From positions 307,015 through 371,014 of the forward strand of contig NZ_JARPUQ010000003.1 of the NCBI RefSeq assembly GCF_029537735.1: DNA of 64,000 nucleotides. Reading direction: 5' to 3'. The notes under the pieces are model-generated. The model was given only the letters and a program-made list of their open reading frames with translations. It had not been told where the DNA came from and ran no database searches. How positions within the stretch are numbered: the first letter of the stretch is position 1; each line of letters starts with the position of its first letter. This document shows, piece by piece, positions 1-7,905 of this stretch. This stretch comes from Robiginitalea aestuariiviva. GTDB lineage: Bacteria > Bacteroidota > Bacteroidia > Flavobacteriales > Flavobacteriaceae. The position numbers were made by a program, and so were the translations under genes.

Positions 1-84
1 ATGCACATCAATGCCGCCATTTACCGCCTGTAAGACGGGGAGGTTTGTCCCTTAGTTTTGGAGCGTGAAGCCCCCTGTCCATAT

Positions 85-119
85 GGGGTAAAACCCCTGT
101 GGTACGCTGGGTAAAACCC
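85..119. repeat. Two GGGTAAAACCC dyads upstream of the VIT gene
   Basis: The 11-base string GGGTAAAACCC occurs at 86-96 and again at 109-119, 23 bases apart. Each copy has GGGT/ACCC arms around AAA, so it could be a protein-binding dyad or a small hairpin; the first copy is extended by one more G:C pair. Both lie just upstream of the promoter box at 131-138. The reverse complement of the same 11-mer sits upstream of mtaB at 57210-57220. A regulatory role is inference. Confidence 0.4.
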
Positions 120-130
120 TTGATTTTCCG

Positions 131-138
131 TACCTTTA
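131..138 (+). promoter_or_regulatory. -7 promoter box (TACCTTTA) for the VIT-family gene
   Basis: TACCTTTA differs from the Bacteroidota -7 consensus TAnnTTTG only at the last base. It lies 20 bases upstream of the ATG at 159, a normal leader length. No convincing TTTG -33 element is seen at the usual spacing. Confidence 0.55.
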
Positions 139-158
139 AGGGAATAAACCTCCTGGCC

Positions 159-884
159 ATGACCGCTTCAAACCCGGGCTCCGAACTTAACCTGGAAGCC
201 TACCGCAAAAAACATTACATCCACCGCAGCAATTGGCTTCGCGCCGCCGTACTGGGCGCCAACGACGGCATCCTGTCTACCGCCTCCCTGGCCATTGGGG
301 TGGCGGCCGCAAGCGATACCCGTACCCCGGTAATCCTGGCCACCCTGGCCGGGCTGGTAGCCGGGGCCCTCTCCATGGCTGCCGGGGAATATGTTTCGGT
401 CAGTTCGCAGACGGACCTGGAAGAGGCGGACATTGAACGCGAAAAAGAAGAGCTGCGCACCATGCCGGAGATGGAGCTGGAATTCCTGGCGGAAATCTAC
501 CGCAAACGGGGCCTGAAACACGAAACCGCCGAGCTGGTGGCCCGGGAACTCACCGAGCACGATGCCCTGGGGGCCCACATCCGGGACGAACTCGGGATTA
601 CTGAACAAACCCAGGCCCGGCCCATACAGGCCGCCCTGGCTTCCGGCTCTGCCTTTTCCCTGGGCGGGCTGCTGCCGCTGCTGGTGGTGCTGCTGGCGCC
701 CATCTCCTTTATGGAATACACCCTGTACGGCTTTGCTACAGGCTTTCTGATCCTGCTGGGTGCCCTTTCGGCCAGGGCAGGCGGGGCCCCGGTGGGTAAG
801 GCCATCTGGCGCATCACCTTCTGGGGGACCATTGCCATGGGGCTTACCGCGGCGGTGGGGTACCTCTTTGGGGTGGCGGTTTAG
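159..884 (+). CDS. VIT1/CCC1-family iron/manganese transporter
   Basis: A 241-residue membrane protein of the VIT1/CCC1 family, which moves Fe2+ or Mn2+ across membranes. The signature GANDGILST is at about residues 33-41 in the first membrane helix, and MAAGEYVSV in the second at about 73-81. A charged, Glu-rich stretch (about 85-140) follows, matching the cytosolic metal-binding region known in VIT proteins, then about three more helices to the C-terminus. I chose the ATG at 159: the longer frame begins with a GTG at 99, which lies upstream of the promoter box at 131-138. The family is clear; the metal specificity cannot be read from sequence. Confidence 0.88.
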   Translation: MTASNPGSELNLEAYRKKHYIHRSNWLRAAVLGANDGILSTASLAIGVAAASDTRTPVILATLAGLVAGALSMAAGEYVSVSSQTDLEEADIEREKEELRTMPEMELEFLAEIYRKRGLKHETAELVARELTEHDALGAHIRDELGITEQTQARPIQAALASGSAFSLGGLLPLLVVLLAPISFMEYTLYGFATGFLILLGALSARAGGAPVGKAIWRITFWGTIAMGLTAAVGYLFGVAV

Positions 885-954
885 GGCTGTTGGTACCTTC
901 CCAAATCCCGCTGGGAACCACATAAGATTTTTATAACGAATGCGTTTAACCGAT

Positions 955-1560
955 ATGAGATATCTGATTCCCCTTTTTTGCCTTTTCGGTTTAGGTATGC
1001 AGGCCCAGGATGCCGGGCCGCTGGTCATCGAGTTCCCGGAACTCCGCCTGGAGTTTGAAGCCGTAGAGGTTTGGGACGAAGAAGGCCTGCTGCAGGGCGT
1101 ACAAGCCGACACCGCCCGCGTATACCTGGCCCTGGGCGAATCCCTGGAAAATACCCGGGTGCAGTTTACCCAGAAAACCCCGGGCAGCATGACCGTGCGC
1201 CAGCGCTTTGAAAACAGCCTGACCGTAATGGAGGAAGGCCCCCACTGCGACCTGACGGCGTGGACCCACTACAACAGCAGCTGGGAGCGCCTGCCCTTCC
1301 GCGGGCGGTCGTTTATCCTGGCGGGCTACACCCCGGAAGACCGGGAGCGCTTCCCGAAAGTGACACAGGAAGAAGTGGTGGAAGCCGTGCGCCGGCAGTG
1401 CGGCGATCACTGGGCGGAACTGGCCGGCAGCGCCCCAAGCCCTCTGGAATACCCGGTGGGCGTAGGGATGAGCCGGATCTTCCTCTGGATTGAATACTAC
1501 CCGGCCGGGGGCGAACGCCAAACCTACTACGTGGTGCTGGAACTGCCCATGGGCTGCTAA
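955..1560 (+). CDS. Exported protein of unknown function
   Basis: This 201-residue protein starts with a hydrophobic signal peptide ending in a plausible AQA cleavage site at about residue 18. I prefer the ATG at 955 over the one at 940, because it places the hydrophobic stretch at the start. The mature part is acidic, with Cys-containing segments and aromatic C-terminal strands (IEYYPAGGE, TYYVVLELP), suggesting a beta-rich periplasmic protein. I recognise no family. Its stop overlaps by 4 bases the stop of the convergent acyltransferase-like gene. Confidence 0.6.
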   Translation: MRYLIPLFCLFGLGMQAQDAGPLVIEFPELRLEFEAVEVWDEEGLLQGVQADTARVYLALGESLENTRVQFTQKTPGSMTVRQRFENSLTVMEEGPHCDLTAWTHYNSSWERLPFRGRSFILAGYTPEDRERFPKVTQEEVVEAVRRQCGDHWAELAGSAPSPLEYPVGVGMSRIFLWIEYYPAGGERQTYYVVLELPMGC

Positions 1561-2657
1561 ATCCGGATAAAAATTTCGCGCCGGTACAGCCAGTAACAGA
1601 TACCCCAGAGCCCGGCCCATACGCACAGGGCGGTAAAGATGGCTGCCGCAGGCTCCCCGGCCCACCCCATCAGGGCATAGGTAAAGGGATGCAGGATGTT
1701 TTCCAGGAAACCCCCGCCGCCCAGGTGGGCAAAGAGATAGATAAATAGGGGGTTCATCCCGACTACGGCAAAAAACCACACGGCACGGCTTCGTCCCTTT
1801 ACGTCTATCCACCAGAAACAGGCCGCCAGGGTAAGCAGGGTCCACCCGCCGCTGGCCAGCACAAAGGTGCTGGTGGCAATGCGTTTGATGATGGGGGTTA
1901 GCGGGTCCAGGGCATACCCGGCCACCAGCAACCCCAAACCGAACCCCAGCAGGTATTTGAGCTTTTCTCCCGCCGGGCGGCTACCCAGCAGCAATTGCCC
2001 GGCCAGCACCCCCCATACGGTATGGGCCGTGGTAGAGAGGGCATTCAGGGAAACCCAGTGCCCCCCGGGCAGGTTGCCATTTAGCTGGAGTTCCAGCCAT
2101 TCGCCCAGGTTGTGACCCGGGGTAAAGGGCTGGTCAAACCCCTCCAAAGGGAAGTAGCGATACAGGACTTCGGCCAGCACCAGCACGGCCAGGGAAAAAC
2201 CCGCCTGGAACCGGAAAGGCTTGCGCATCACCAGATAGGCCAGGGGGTAAGTTACCGCCAGCTGGGCCAGTACATTCTGGAAGCGCCAGGTAATCGCCCC
2301 GTCTGCAATGCAGTACAGGCCCCAGCCCAGCAGCAGTAACAGGACCGAGCGCCGGGCCACGTGGCGGGACAGCTGGGCGCGGGTTTGCCCCCGTTTTTGG
2401 CGGTTGGCTACGGAAAGCGCCAGGGATACCCCCACAATAAACATAAAATAGGGTTGGATCAGGTCCCAGAACCGCAGCCCGTGCCAGGGGTGGTGGTGGA
2501 ACTGCTCCACCAGGGGGTGGAACCAGCTTTCATCCAGGGGCGGGCGGGCCAGCCATTCAAACAGGCCGCTGAATTCCCCGATCAGCAAGAGCATGGTAAG
2601 GCCGCGAAAGAAATCGATGGAGCGCATGCGCGCGGGGAGGGAGGCTGGCGTCGGCAT
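1557..2657 (-). CDS. HGSNAT/DUF5009-like membrane acyltransferase
   Basis: A polytopic membrane protein of about 366 residues. It opens with RSIDFFRG, the typical first motif of the DUF1624/DUF5009 group related to heparan-alpha-glucosaminide N-acetyltransferase. The block HPWHGLRFWDLIQPYFMFIVG (split here as HPWHGLRFWDLI then QPYFMFIVG) carries the conserved His/Trp/Asp and the IQPxFMFxxG helix start. Ten or so hydrophobic helices follow. Such proteins are thought to transfer acetyl groups to amino sugars across the membrane, but the substrate here is unknown. The longer frame to 2684 starts with TTG, so the ATG at 2657 is preferred. A near-consensus box, TACTTTG on the minus strand at 2684-2690, lies upstream. 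Confidence 0.75.
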   Translation of the reverse strand: MPTPASLPARMRSIDFFRGLTMLLLIGEFSGLFEWLARPPLDESWFHPLVEQFHHHPWHGLRFWDLIQPYFMFIVGVSLALSVANRQKRGQTRAQLSRHVARRSVLLLLLGWGLYCIADGAITWRFQNVLAQLAVTYPLAYLVMRKPFRFQAGFSLAVLVLAEVLYRYFPLEGFDQPFTPGHNLGEWLELQLNGNLPGGHWVSLNALSTTAHTVWGVLAGQLLLGSRPAGEKLKYLLGFGLGLLVAGYALDPLTPIIKRIATSTFVLASGGWTLLTLAACFWWIDVKGRSRAVWFFAVVGMNPLFIYLFAHLGGGGFLENILHPFTYALMGWAGEPAAAIFTALCVWAGLWGICYWLYRREIFIRI

Positions 2658-2743
2658 GGAAAGGGGTTGGTTGGTTGGGATCAAAGTACGGATTTGCCAT
2701 GGGAAATCCTACGGGCACGCGGCCGGCTTTGGGGCGAAAAACG

Positions 2744-2751
2744 TACCTTAT
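2744..2751 (+). promoter_or_regulatory. Probable -7 box for the monooxygenase-fold gene
   Basis: TACCTTAT ends 15 bases before the ATG at 2767. It keeps the TACCTT core but lacks the final TTTG ending. The divergent acyltransferase-like gene begins about 90 bases away, so this gap serves both genes. Confidence 0.35.
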
Positions 2752-2766
2752 GGCAAACAACCGACT

Positions 2767-3081
2767 ATGGACAACCCACACAACGGCCCGATCCTGATGA
2801 TCGTACGCCTGAACACCAGCCTTTCGGAGGCGGACCTCATGGAAAAGGCTCATGAACGGTCACCCGAGTTCCAGGCCATCCCCGGCCTTTTACAGAAGTA
2901 CTATGTACGCCTGGGCGCCGGCGCCGGTTACGGCGGGATATACGTCTGGGATTCCCTGGAATCCCTGGAAGCCTTTCGTCATTCGGACCTGGCGGCGACC
3001 ATCCCCAAAGCCTACCAGGTGGTGGAACCCCCGCAGATTGAACTGATGGACATCCTCTTTCCGTTGCGTAGCTTCGGGTAG
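2767..3081 (+). CDS. YdhR-like monooxygenase-fold protein
   Basis: A small 104-residue cytosolic protein. A first strand (ILMIVRL), a helix with a SPEFQAIPGLLQKYY segment, a strand with YGGIYVWDS and the LEAFRHSDLA helix match the ferredoxin-like fold of YdhR/antibiotic-biosynthesis monooxygenases. Members act without cofactors on aromatic substrates or have unknown roles. The ATG at 2767 follows a promoter box at 2744; in-frame codons further upstream would overlap the promoter. It ends one base before the stop of the convergent zinc-ribbon-like gene. Confidence 0.7.
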   Translation: MDNPHNGPILMIVRLNTSLSEADLMEKAHERSPEFQAIPGLLQKYYVRLGAGAGYGGIYVWDSLESLEAFRHSDLAATIPKAYQVVEPPQIELMDILFPLRSFG

Positions 3082-3082
3082 G

Positions 3083-3640
3083 TTATAAGTCCGATTCCGA
3101 TGGGTTCTCCGGCCGGATTTCCGAGGCCTCCACGCGCAGGGTCCGAAAGTCGATGCGGTCTGCCGGAGGCCGGTAGTTGAACTCCGGGGCCCGGCCGTGC
3201 GACAAGGGAGCGGGCAGCCCCAACAGGGAAATCAGGAAGTCTACCGTATTGCGGGTGTATTCCGGCCGGTCCATCAGGCGTTCGGCCAGCACCACCGGAT
3301 AGCCCGGAATATGGCCGTGGCTGTAGTAATCCCTCCGGGTAACGTTAAACCCTTCCCGCAATACCGGGAAGGTAATGCGTGGGTCCAGGCGCAGGTATAC
3401 GTCCTCCCCGGTCAGGCGGATGCACGCCTCCCGCGTGCCGGGCAGTACGTCCAGTACCGCCGGGATACCCCTGGCATGCAATTCAAAATAGAGGTGGAAA
3501 AGGGCCGGGCGACCACGGGATTCAGCCTGCAGGAGCCAGCGTTGGTGTTCCAGGCAAAGGGGCACGCCAAACTGGGCGATTGAAAAAGTCGCAAACCCCA
3601 CGGTGACCCGTTTTCCACATTCCAGACACCCATAGCTCAT
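3083..3640 (-). CDS. Protein of unknown function with N-terminal Cys/His zinc-ribbon-like motif
   Basis: A 185-residue protein with no signal peptide. Its N-terminus has C5-x2-C8 and C29-x2-H32, spaced as a plausible structural zinc site. The rest alternates charged and aromatic residues, with a repeated Arg/Asp pattern (RLTGEDVYLRLDPRI) and a predicted helix around EYTRNTVDFLISLL. I recognise no family. The zinc site is inference from residue spacing. Confidence 0.55.
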   Translation of the reverse strand: MSYGCLECGKRVTVGFATFSIAQFGVPLCLEHQRWLLQAESRGRPALFHLYFELHARGIPAVLDVLPGTREACIRLTGEDVYLRLDPRITFPVLREGFNVTRRDYYSHGHIPGYPVVLAERLMDRPEYTRNTVDFLISLLGLPAPLSHGRAPEFNYRPPADRIDFRTLRVEASEIRPENPSESDL

Positions 3641-3676
3641 TTCCCCTGCATTCTACTCTAGAAGATCACCCTTAAT

Positions 3677-3696
3677 TATGATATAATCTATGATAT
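3677..3696. repeat. TATGATAT direct repeat in AT-rich gap
   Basis: TATGATAT occurs at 3677-3684 and 3689-3696, with a 12-base period, in an unusually AT-rich patch of a GC-rich region. The gap separates the minus-strand zinc-ribbon-like gene from the plus-strand S10 carboxypeptidase, so it could hold sites for either promoter. Confidence 0.35.
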
Positions 3697-3805
3697 TTGT
3701 TAGTGAGCCCCCTGAATAGCAGACAGGTCACAAAGGGATGCCGAAGAGTGGCATTGCGGGTATCGCCCTGAAGTTGTATCTTCCTTCGAAACAAAATGCT
3801 CGCCC

Positions 3806-5311
3806 ATGAAACTGCTTTACCTCTTTTTGTGTTCCTTTTTGCTGACGGTTGGGGTGTACGCCCAACAGGCCGGGGATACCCCCGAAAAGGCTGCACCCGT
3901 CCCGGATGCCAAAACTTTTAAAAGCACGCAAACGGCCGTTATCGGCGGGCGTAATTACACCTTCCAGACGGAGGTGGGCACCCACCTGCTACGCGACCAG
4001 GACGACAAGCCCATTGCCCTGTTCGGCTTTACCTATTACAAACAGGCCGGGGGCAAGGACCGCCCCATTGTCTTTGCCTTTAACGGGGGGCCGCTTTCGG
4101 CCAGTTTCTGGCTGCATTTCGGCATCCTGGGCCCCAAGCGGGTAGTGGTGAACGACCCCGGGTATACGGGCCCTGCTCCTTACCAGGTGGTGAATAACGA
4201 ATACTCCATCCTGGACAAGGCAGACCTGGTGATGATCGACCCGGTAGGGGTGGGCTTCAGCCGCCCCGTGGGCAAGTCCGAATTCAAGGATTTCTGGGGG
4301 GTAGACCAGGACATCCGCAGCATCGGCAGCTTTATCGAACAATTCCTGATCCGGGAAGGACGCATGAACCACCCGAGATTTTTGCTGGGGGAAAGCTATG
4401 GCACCTTCCGCAATGCCGGCCTGGTCAAATGGCTGCAGGACCGCGGTATTGCCATGAACGGGGTCATCATGGTCTCCGCCGTTTTCGAATTGCAGCATTT
4501 GCTCTTTGGCCCGGGAGACGATACGGCCTACCTGATCCATTTCCCCACCTATGCCGCCACGGCCTGGTACCACAACCGCCTGCCCAGTAAAAACCCGGAC
4601 CTGGAAGCCTTCCTCAGCGAGGTGCGCCGCTTTACGGAGCAGGAATACGCCCCGGCCCTGCTGCAGGGCGACCGCCTTTCCGCGGCCGAAAAGCAGGCCA
4701 TGGCGGGTCGCCTGGCGGCCTATAGCGGGCTGTCTGCCAACTTCTGGCTGAAGGCAAACCTAAGGGTCACCAACCAGGAGTACTTCCAGGAGCTGCTGCG
4801 TGACGCGGGCGAAACCGTGGGCCGTCTCGATTCCCGTTTTACGGGTGTAAACGAAGACCTGCTGGGGCAGTATGCCCAGACGGATCCCCAGAGCGATGCC
4901 ATTTCGGCCCCCTATATCGCAGCCTTTAAAGACTACCTGTATTCGGACCTGGGGGTAGACCGCAATATGACTTATGTAACGTCCACTGGCTTGCGGGATG
5001 GTTTCCAGTGGGATTGGAAACACCAGGGGAACCTGGCCTGGAACGCCCAGGTAGCGGTGAGTACCCTCCCGGACATGACCTCGGCCATGAACCGGAACCC
5101 CAACCTGAAAATCCTGATCCTGAACGGGTACTATGACCTGGCCACTGTATTCTATGGGGTGGAACACTCCATAAGCCATATGGGCCTGAAGCCGGAATTG
5201 CAGGGCAATATCATTATGAAGTACTACGAGGCCGGGCATATGATGTATACGCATCCGCCCAGCATGGCCCAGTTCAAAGCAGATGTAGGGGCCTTTATTG
5301 ACGAACAGTAA
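3806..5311 (+). CDS. S10 family serine carboxypeptidase, exported
   Basis: A 501-residue protein with a signal peptide ending near YAQ at residue 20. It has the S10 layout: NGGP near residue 93, nucleophile in GESYGT (Ser about 197), then Asp in NGYYDLAT (about 444) and His in EAGHMMY (about 478), forming the Ser-Asp-His triad. S10 enzymes remove C-terminal amino acids from peptides, often at acidic pH; here it should act in the periplasm or outside the cell. Its end overlaps only a non-ATG extension of the DUF819 gene that follows on the same strand, so the two may be co-transcribed. Confidence 0.88.
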   Translation: MKLLYLFLCSFLLTVGVYAQQAGDTPEKAAPVPDAKTFKSTQTAVIGGRNYTFQTEVGTHLLRDQDDKPIALFGFTYYKQAGGKDRPIVFAFNGGPLSASFWLHFGILGPKRVVVNDPGYTGPAPYQVVNNEYSILDKADLVMIDPVGVGFSRPVGKSEFKDFWGVDQDIRSIGSFIEQFLIREGRMNHPRFLLGESYGTFRNAGLVKWLQDRGIAMNGVIMVSAVFELQHLLFGPGDDTAYLIHFPTYAATAWYHNRLPSKNPDLEAFLSEVRRFTEQEYAPALLQGDRLSAAEKQAMAGRLAAYSGLSANFWLKANLRVTNQEYFQELLRDAGETVGRLDSRFTGVNEDLLGQYAQTDPQSDAISAPYIAAFKDYLYSDLGVDRNMTYVTSTGLRDGFQWDWKHQGNLAWNAQVAVSTLPDMTSAMNRNPNLKILILNGYYDLATVFYGVEHSISHMGLKPELQGNIIMKYYEAGHMMYTHPPSMAQFKADVGAFIDEQ

Positions 5312-5324
5312 TAAAGGCTACCGC

Positions 5325-6524
5325 ATGCCCATTTCCGCGTTCCTGATTTCTATCCCCGGCATCGATACCGAACACCCGGTATACCTGGTTACGGCTTTGG
5401 CCCTGGTGTTATACCTGTCTTACCGTTTTAGCCAGCACAAGGTGTTCCGCGCTTTTGGCATGGCCCTGCTGGCTATCATCTTTGGGGCGGTGGCCTCCAA
5501 CCTGGGCCTGATCCCCAGCCAGGCCAACCCCACCTACAATGCCATTTTCGAGATTGTTGCCCCTGCGGCCCTGTTCCTGTTGCTGCTGGATGCCAACCTG
5601 TCCCAGCTGCGCAAGACGGGCCTGCCCATTCTGGTCCTCTTCCTGGCCGGGAGCCTGGGCACCGTGGCGGGTGTTGTGGGCGGGATGTGGCTTATTGGAG
5701 ACAGCCCTTTGTTCGAGGGCCTCTATGCCCCCCTGGGCGGGATGTTTACCGGGACCTATACCGGGGGGAGCATCAACTTTAATGCGGTGGCCCTGGAGTA
5801 TGGCGTAATGGATAACGGGCTGGTTTATACCAGTGCGGTGGCTGCAGATAATGTGCTGACCACGCTTTGGTTTTTTGCCACCATTACCCTGCCGGTGCTC
5901 CTGCAACGGTGGATGCCGCGCCAGCAGGTGGATGGGGTGGCAACTTCCGGAGTACCTGCGGATACCACCCCGGCCCTGCGGTCGGACGAGGCCGAACACC
6001 TGAACCTGGGCAGCCTCTCCCTCTGGATTGTCCTGGCCGGGGCGGCCCTGCTGCTTTCCGAAGCGGCAACCGCAGCCCTTGCGTCCATAGGCCTGGCCAT
6101 CCCCTTTATGCTGGTGCTCACCACCCTGGCCCTCTTGCTGGCGCAGGTGCCTGCCGTACACCGTTTTCGGGGGAATATGTTCCTGGGCAGCTGGGCGGTT
6201 TACCTCTTTCTGGCCGTCGTAGGGGCCTTTTGCGATATTGGCGCCCTGGTGGCGGCGGGCCAACTGGCTTTGTTGCTACTGGCGGTGGTATTGATTGCAG
6301 TGCTCCTGCACGGGGCCATCACCTTTGGATTGGCCGCCCTGTTGGGATATGACTGGGAATTGGCTGCCATTGCCTCCCAGGCCAATGTAGGTGGGGGGAC
6401 CAGCGCCATGGCCCTGGCCAAGAACTTCGGGCGGGATGCCCTGATCCTGCCTGCCATCATCATCGGTTCTCTGGGCAACGCCCTGGGCACCTACCTGGGC
6501 TTTCTGGTGGCCGGGTTGCTCTAG
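5325..6524 (+). CDS. DUF819 family membrane protein
   Basis: A 399-residue protein with about ten to eleven hydrophobic helices. Motifs typical of DUF819 (YjcL-like) are visible: LLLLDANLSQLRK, GGMFTGTYTGGSINFNAVAL (about 150-170) and ASQANVGGGTSAMALAK (about 355). The two glycine-rich loops in the two halves suggest an inverted-repeat transporter fold; the substrate is unknown. I use the ATG at 5325, 13 bases after the carboxypeptidase stop, rather than the TTG at 5298 inside it. The 3' end overlaps the convergent amidohydrolase stop by 4 bases. Confidence 0.8.
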   Translation: MPISAFLISIPGIDTEHPVYLVTALALVLYLSYRFSQHKVFRAFGMALLAIIFGAVASNLGLIPSQANPTYNAIFEIVAPAALFLLLLDANLSQLRKTGLPILVLFLAGSLGTVAGVVGGMWLIGDSPLFEGLYAPLGGMFTGTYTGGSINFNAVALEYGVMDNGLVYTSAVAADNVLTTLWFFATITLPVLLQRWMPRQQVDGVATSGVPADTTPALRSDEAEHLNLGSLSLWIVLAGAALLLSEAATAALASIGLAIPFMLVLTTLALLLAQVPAVHRFRGNMFLGSWAVYLFLAVVGAFCDIGALVAAGQLALLLLAVVLIAVLLHGAITFGLAALLGYDWELAAIASQANVGGGTSAMALAKNFGRDALILPAIIIGSLGNALGTYLGFLVAGLL

Positions 6525-7777
6525 GGGATTTCCTGTTTTACGATTCGGCCGTTCAGCATCACCAGGGGCACCTGCCTGAGGGCGGTAATGTCTTGGGACG
6601 GATCGCCGGGTACCGCAATCAGGTCGGCCAGGTAGCCGGGGCGGATGCGGCCCAGGCCTTCCCAGTGGAAGGTGTCGGCATTTACAGAAGTGGCCGCCTT
6701 TAAGACCTCCAGGGGGCGCATGCCATAGGCCACCATCAGTTCCAGCTCCCGGTAGTTCTCCCCGTGGGGGTAGACGCCTACATCGCCACCAAACCCGATG
6801 GTTACCCCGCTTTCCAGGGCCAGGCGGAAGCTCTGCTTTTTCCGGCGGATACGGTCTGTATCCGCATCCCCGTCCCAGCCGTTGTAGCGTTCAATGGCAT
6901 CCCCTGCGGCCAGGGTGGGGTAAAGGACCACGCCCTTTTCCCGCATCAGCGCAAAAACCTGGGCCGTTCCCCCATCCCCGTGCTCCAGGGTTTCCACCCC
7001 GGCCATGACGGCCCGGCGCATGCCTTCCGGCGTACTGGCATGGGCTACGGCATAGGAACCGGCAGAGGTGGCGGTGGCCACCAGGGCATCGAGTTCGTCC
7101 TGCAGGAAGGTGGGCTGGGAGGGGGCGCCGGTAGCCCAGCGGTAATCTGCATAGACCTTGATAAAGTCGGCTCCGCCGCCCATCTGCCGCCGCGTTTCGG
7201 CAATGATATCAGGCACGCCGCTCACGGGCGCCGCCCCCAGGGGTACGCTCACCCCCTCGTGGAACCCTTTGGGCCCGTAAGCCCCGGTGGCTACAAGGGC
7301 CGGGCCGGCCACCAGCAGGCGGGGACCGGGCACGATTCCGGCTTCAATGGTTTTTTTCAGGGCCACGTCCGTATACCCGGCGCCTTCGCTGCCCAGGTCG
7401 CGCATGGCCGTTACCCCGGCCATCAGGCTGCGGCGGGCATGGACGGTACCCCGGATGGCCCTTTCAGCCGGGCTTTCCTTCAGTACCTGGTCGTTCCAGG
7501 GGGTTTCGTTATAGGGGTGCAACAACAGGTGGGCATGGCCCTCAATAAGGCCTGGCATCAGGGTATGCCCCACCAGGTCCAGGGTGGTTACGCCCCGGGT
7601 AACCCGGTATCCGGATTCGGGCCCGGCGTAGGCAATGCGGTCCTGGTCTACCACGACCACCCACCCGGGGTGCATGGCTTCCCCGTCAAAAACCCGGTCC
7701 GGGCGCAGGAGGGTTTGGGTCGTGCCGGGCAGGGGGAGCAGGAACAGGAAAAACAGGAGGGCGAGGGGCTTTATCAT
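6521..7777 (-). CDS. Exported amidohydrolase (imidazolonepropionase/prolidase-like)
   Basis: A 418-residue metal-dependent hydrolase with a signal peptide (about 20 residues). The amidohydrolase pattern is intact: GLIEGHAHLL (HxH), a DFIKVYADYRW segment with the usual metal-bridging Lys, AHASTPEG and LEHGDG (two His), and GFGGDVGVYPHGEN (catalytic Asp). Relatives in this exported subgroup cleave N-terminal or prolyl dipeptide bonds or are of unknown substrate. It is the last of several minus-strand hydrolase genes, 128 bases after the DUF5916 gene. Confidence 0.82.
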   Translation of the reverse strand: MIKPLALLFFLFLLPLPGTTQTLLRPDRVFDGEAMHPGWVVVVDQDRIAYAGPESGYRVTRGVTTLDLVGHTLMPGLIEGHAHLLLHPYNETPWNDQVLKESPAERAIRGTVHARRSLMAGVTAMRDLGSEGAGYTDVALKKTIEAGIVPGPRLLVAGPALVATGAYGPKGFHEGVSVPLGAAPVSGVPDIIAETRRQMGGGADFIKVYADYRWATGAPSQPTFLQDELDALVATATSAGSYAVAHASTPEGMRRAVMAGVETLEHGDGGTAQVFALMREKGVVLYPTLAAGDAIERYNGWDGDADTDRIRRKKQSFRLALESGVTIGFGGDVGVYPHGENYRELELMVAYGMRPLEVLKAATSVNADTFHWEGLGRIRPGYLADLIAVPGDPSQDITALRQVPLVMLNGRIVKQEIP

Positions 7778-7833
7778 ACAGGGTTGGATTTGGGTTCAAA
7801 ATACAAAGTTCCCGTCATCCCGGGTAGGGGGAA

Positions 7834-7860
7834 GGGGATAAAACATCCCGCCCCCACCCC
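7834..7860 (-). repeat. Intergenic hairpin plus C/G-run element, copy 1
   Basis: On the plus strand GGGGATAAAACATCCCG (7834-7850) is followed by CCCCCACCCC. On the transcribed minus strand this reads as a G-run, then a GGGAT/ATCCC hairpin with a T-rich loop. A close relative is at 53890-53921. Both lie between two minus-strand genes just after a stop codon, so they may end or process transcripts. Confidence 0.4.
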
Positions 7861-7905
7861 CGCATTCAAGATAGGCCTCTGGGCTGTAATCCCCTTGCAG
7901 TAACC

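Noticed and set aside
1-33. Ten codons ending in TAA at the window edge
   Set aside because: Could be the 3' end of an upstream gene, but ten codons cannot be identified or shown to be coding.
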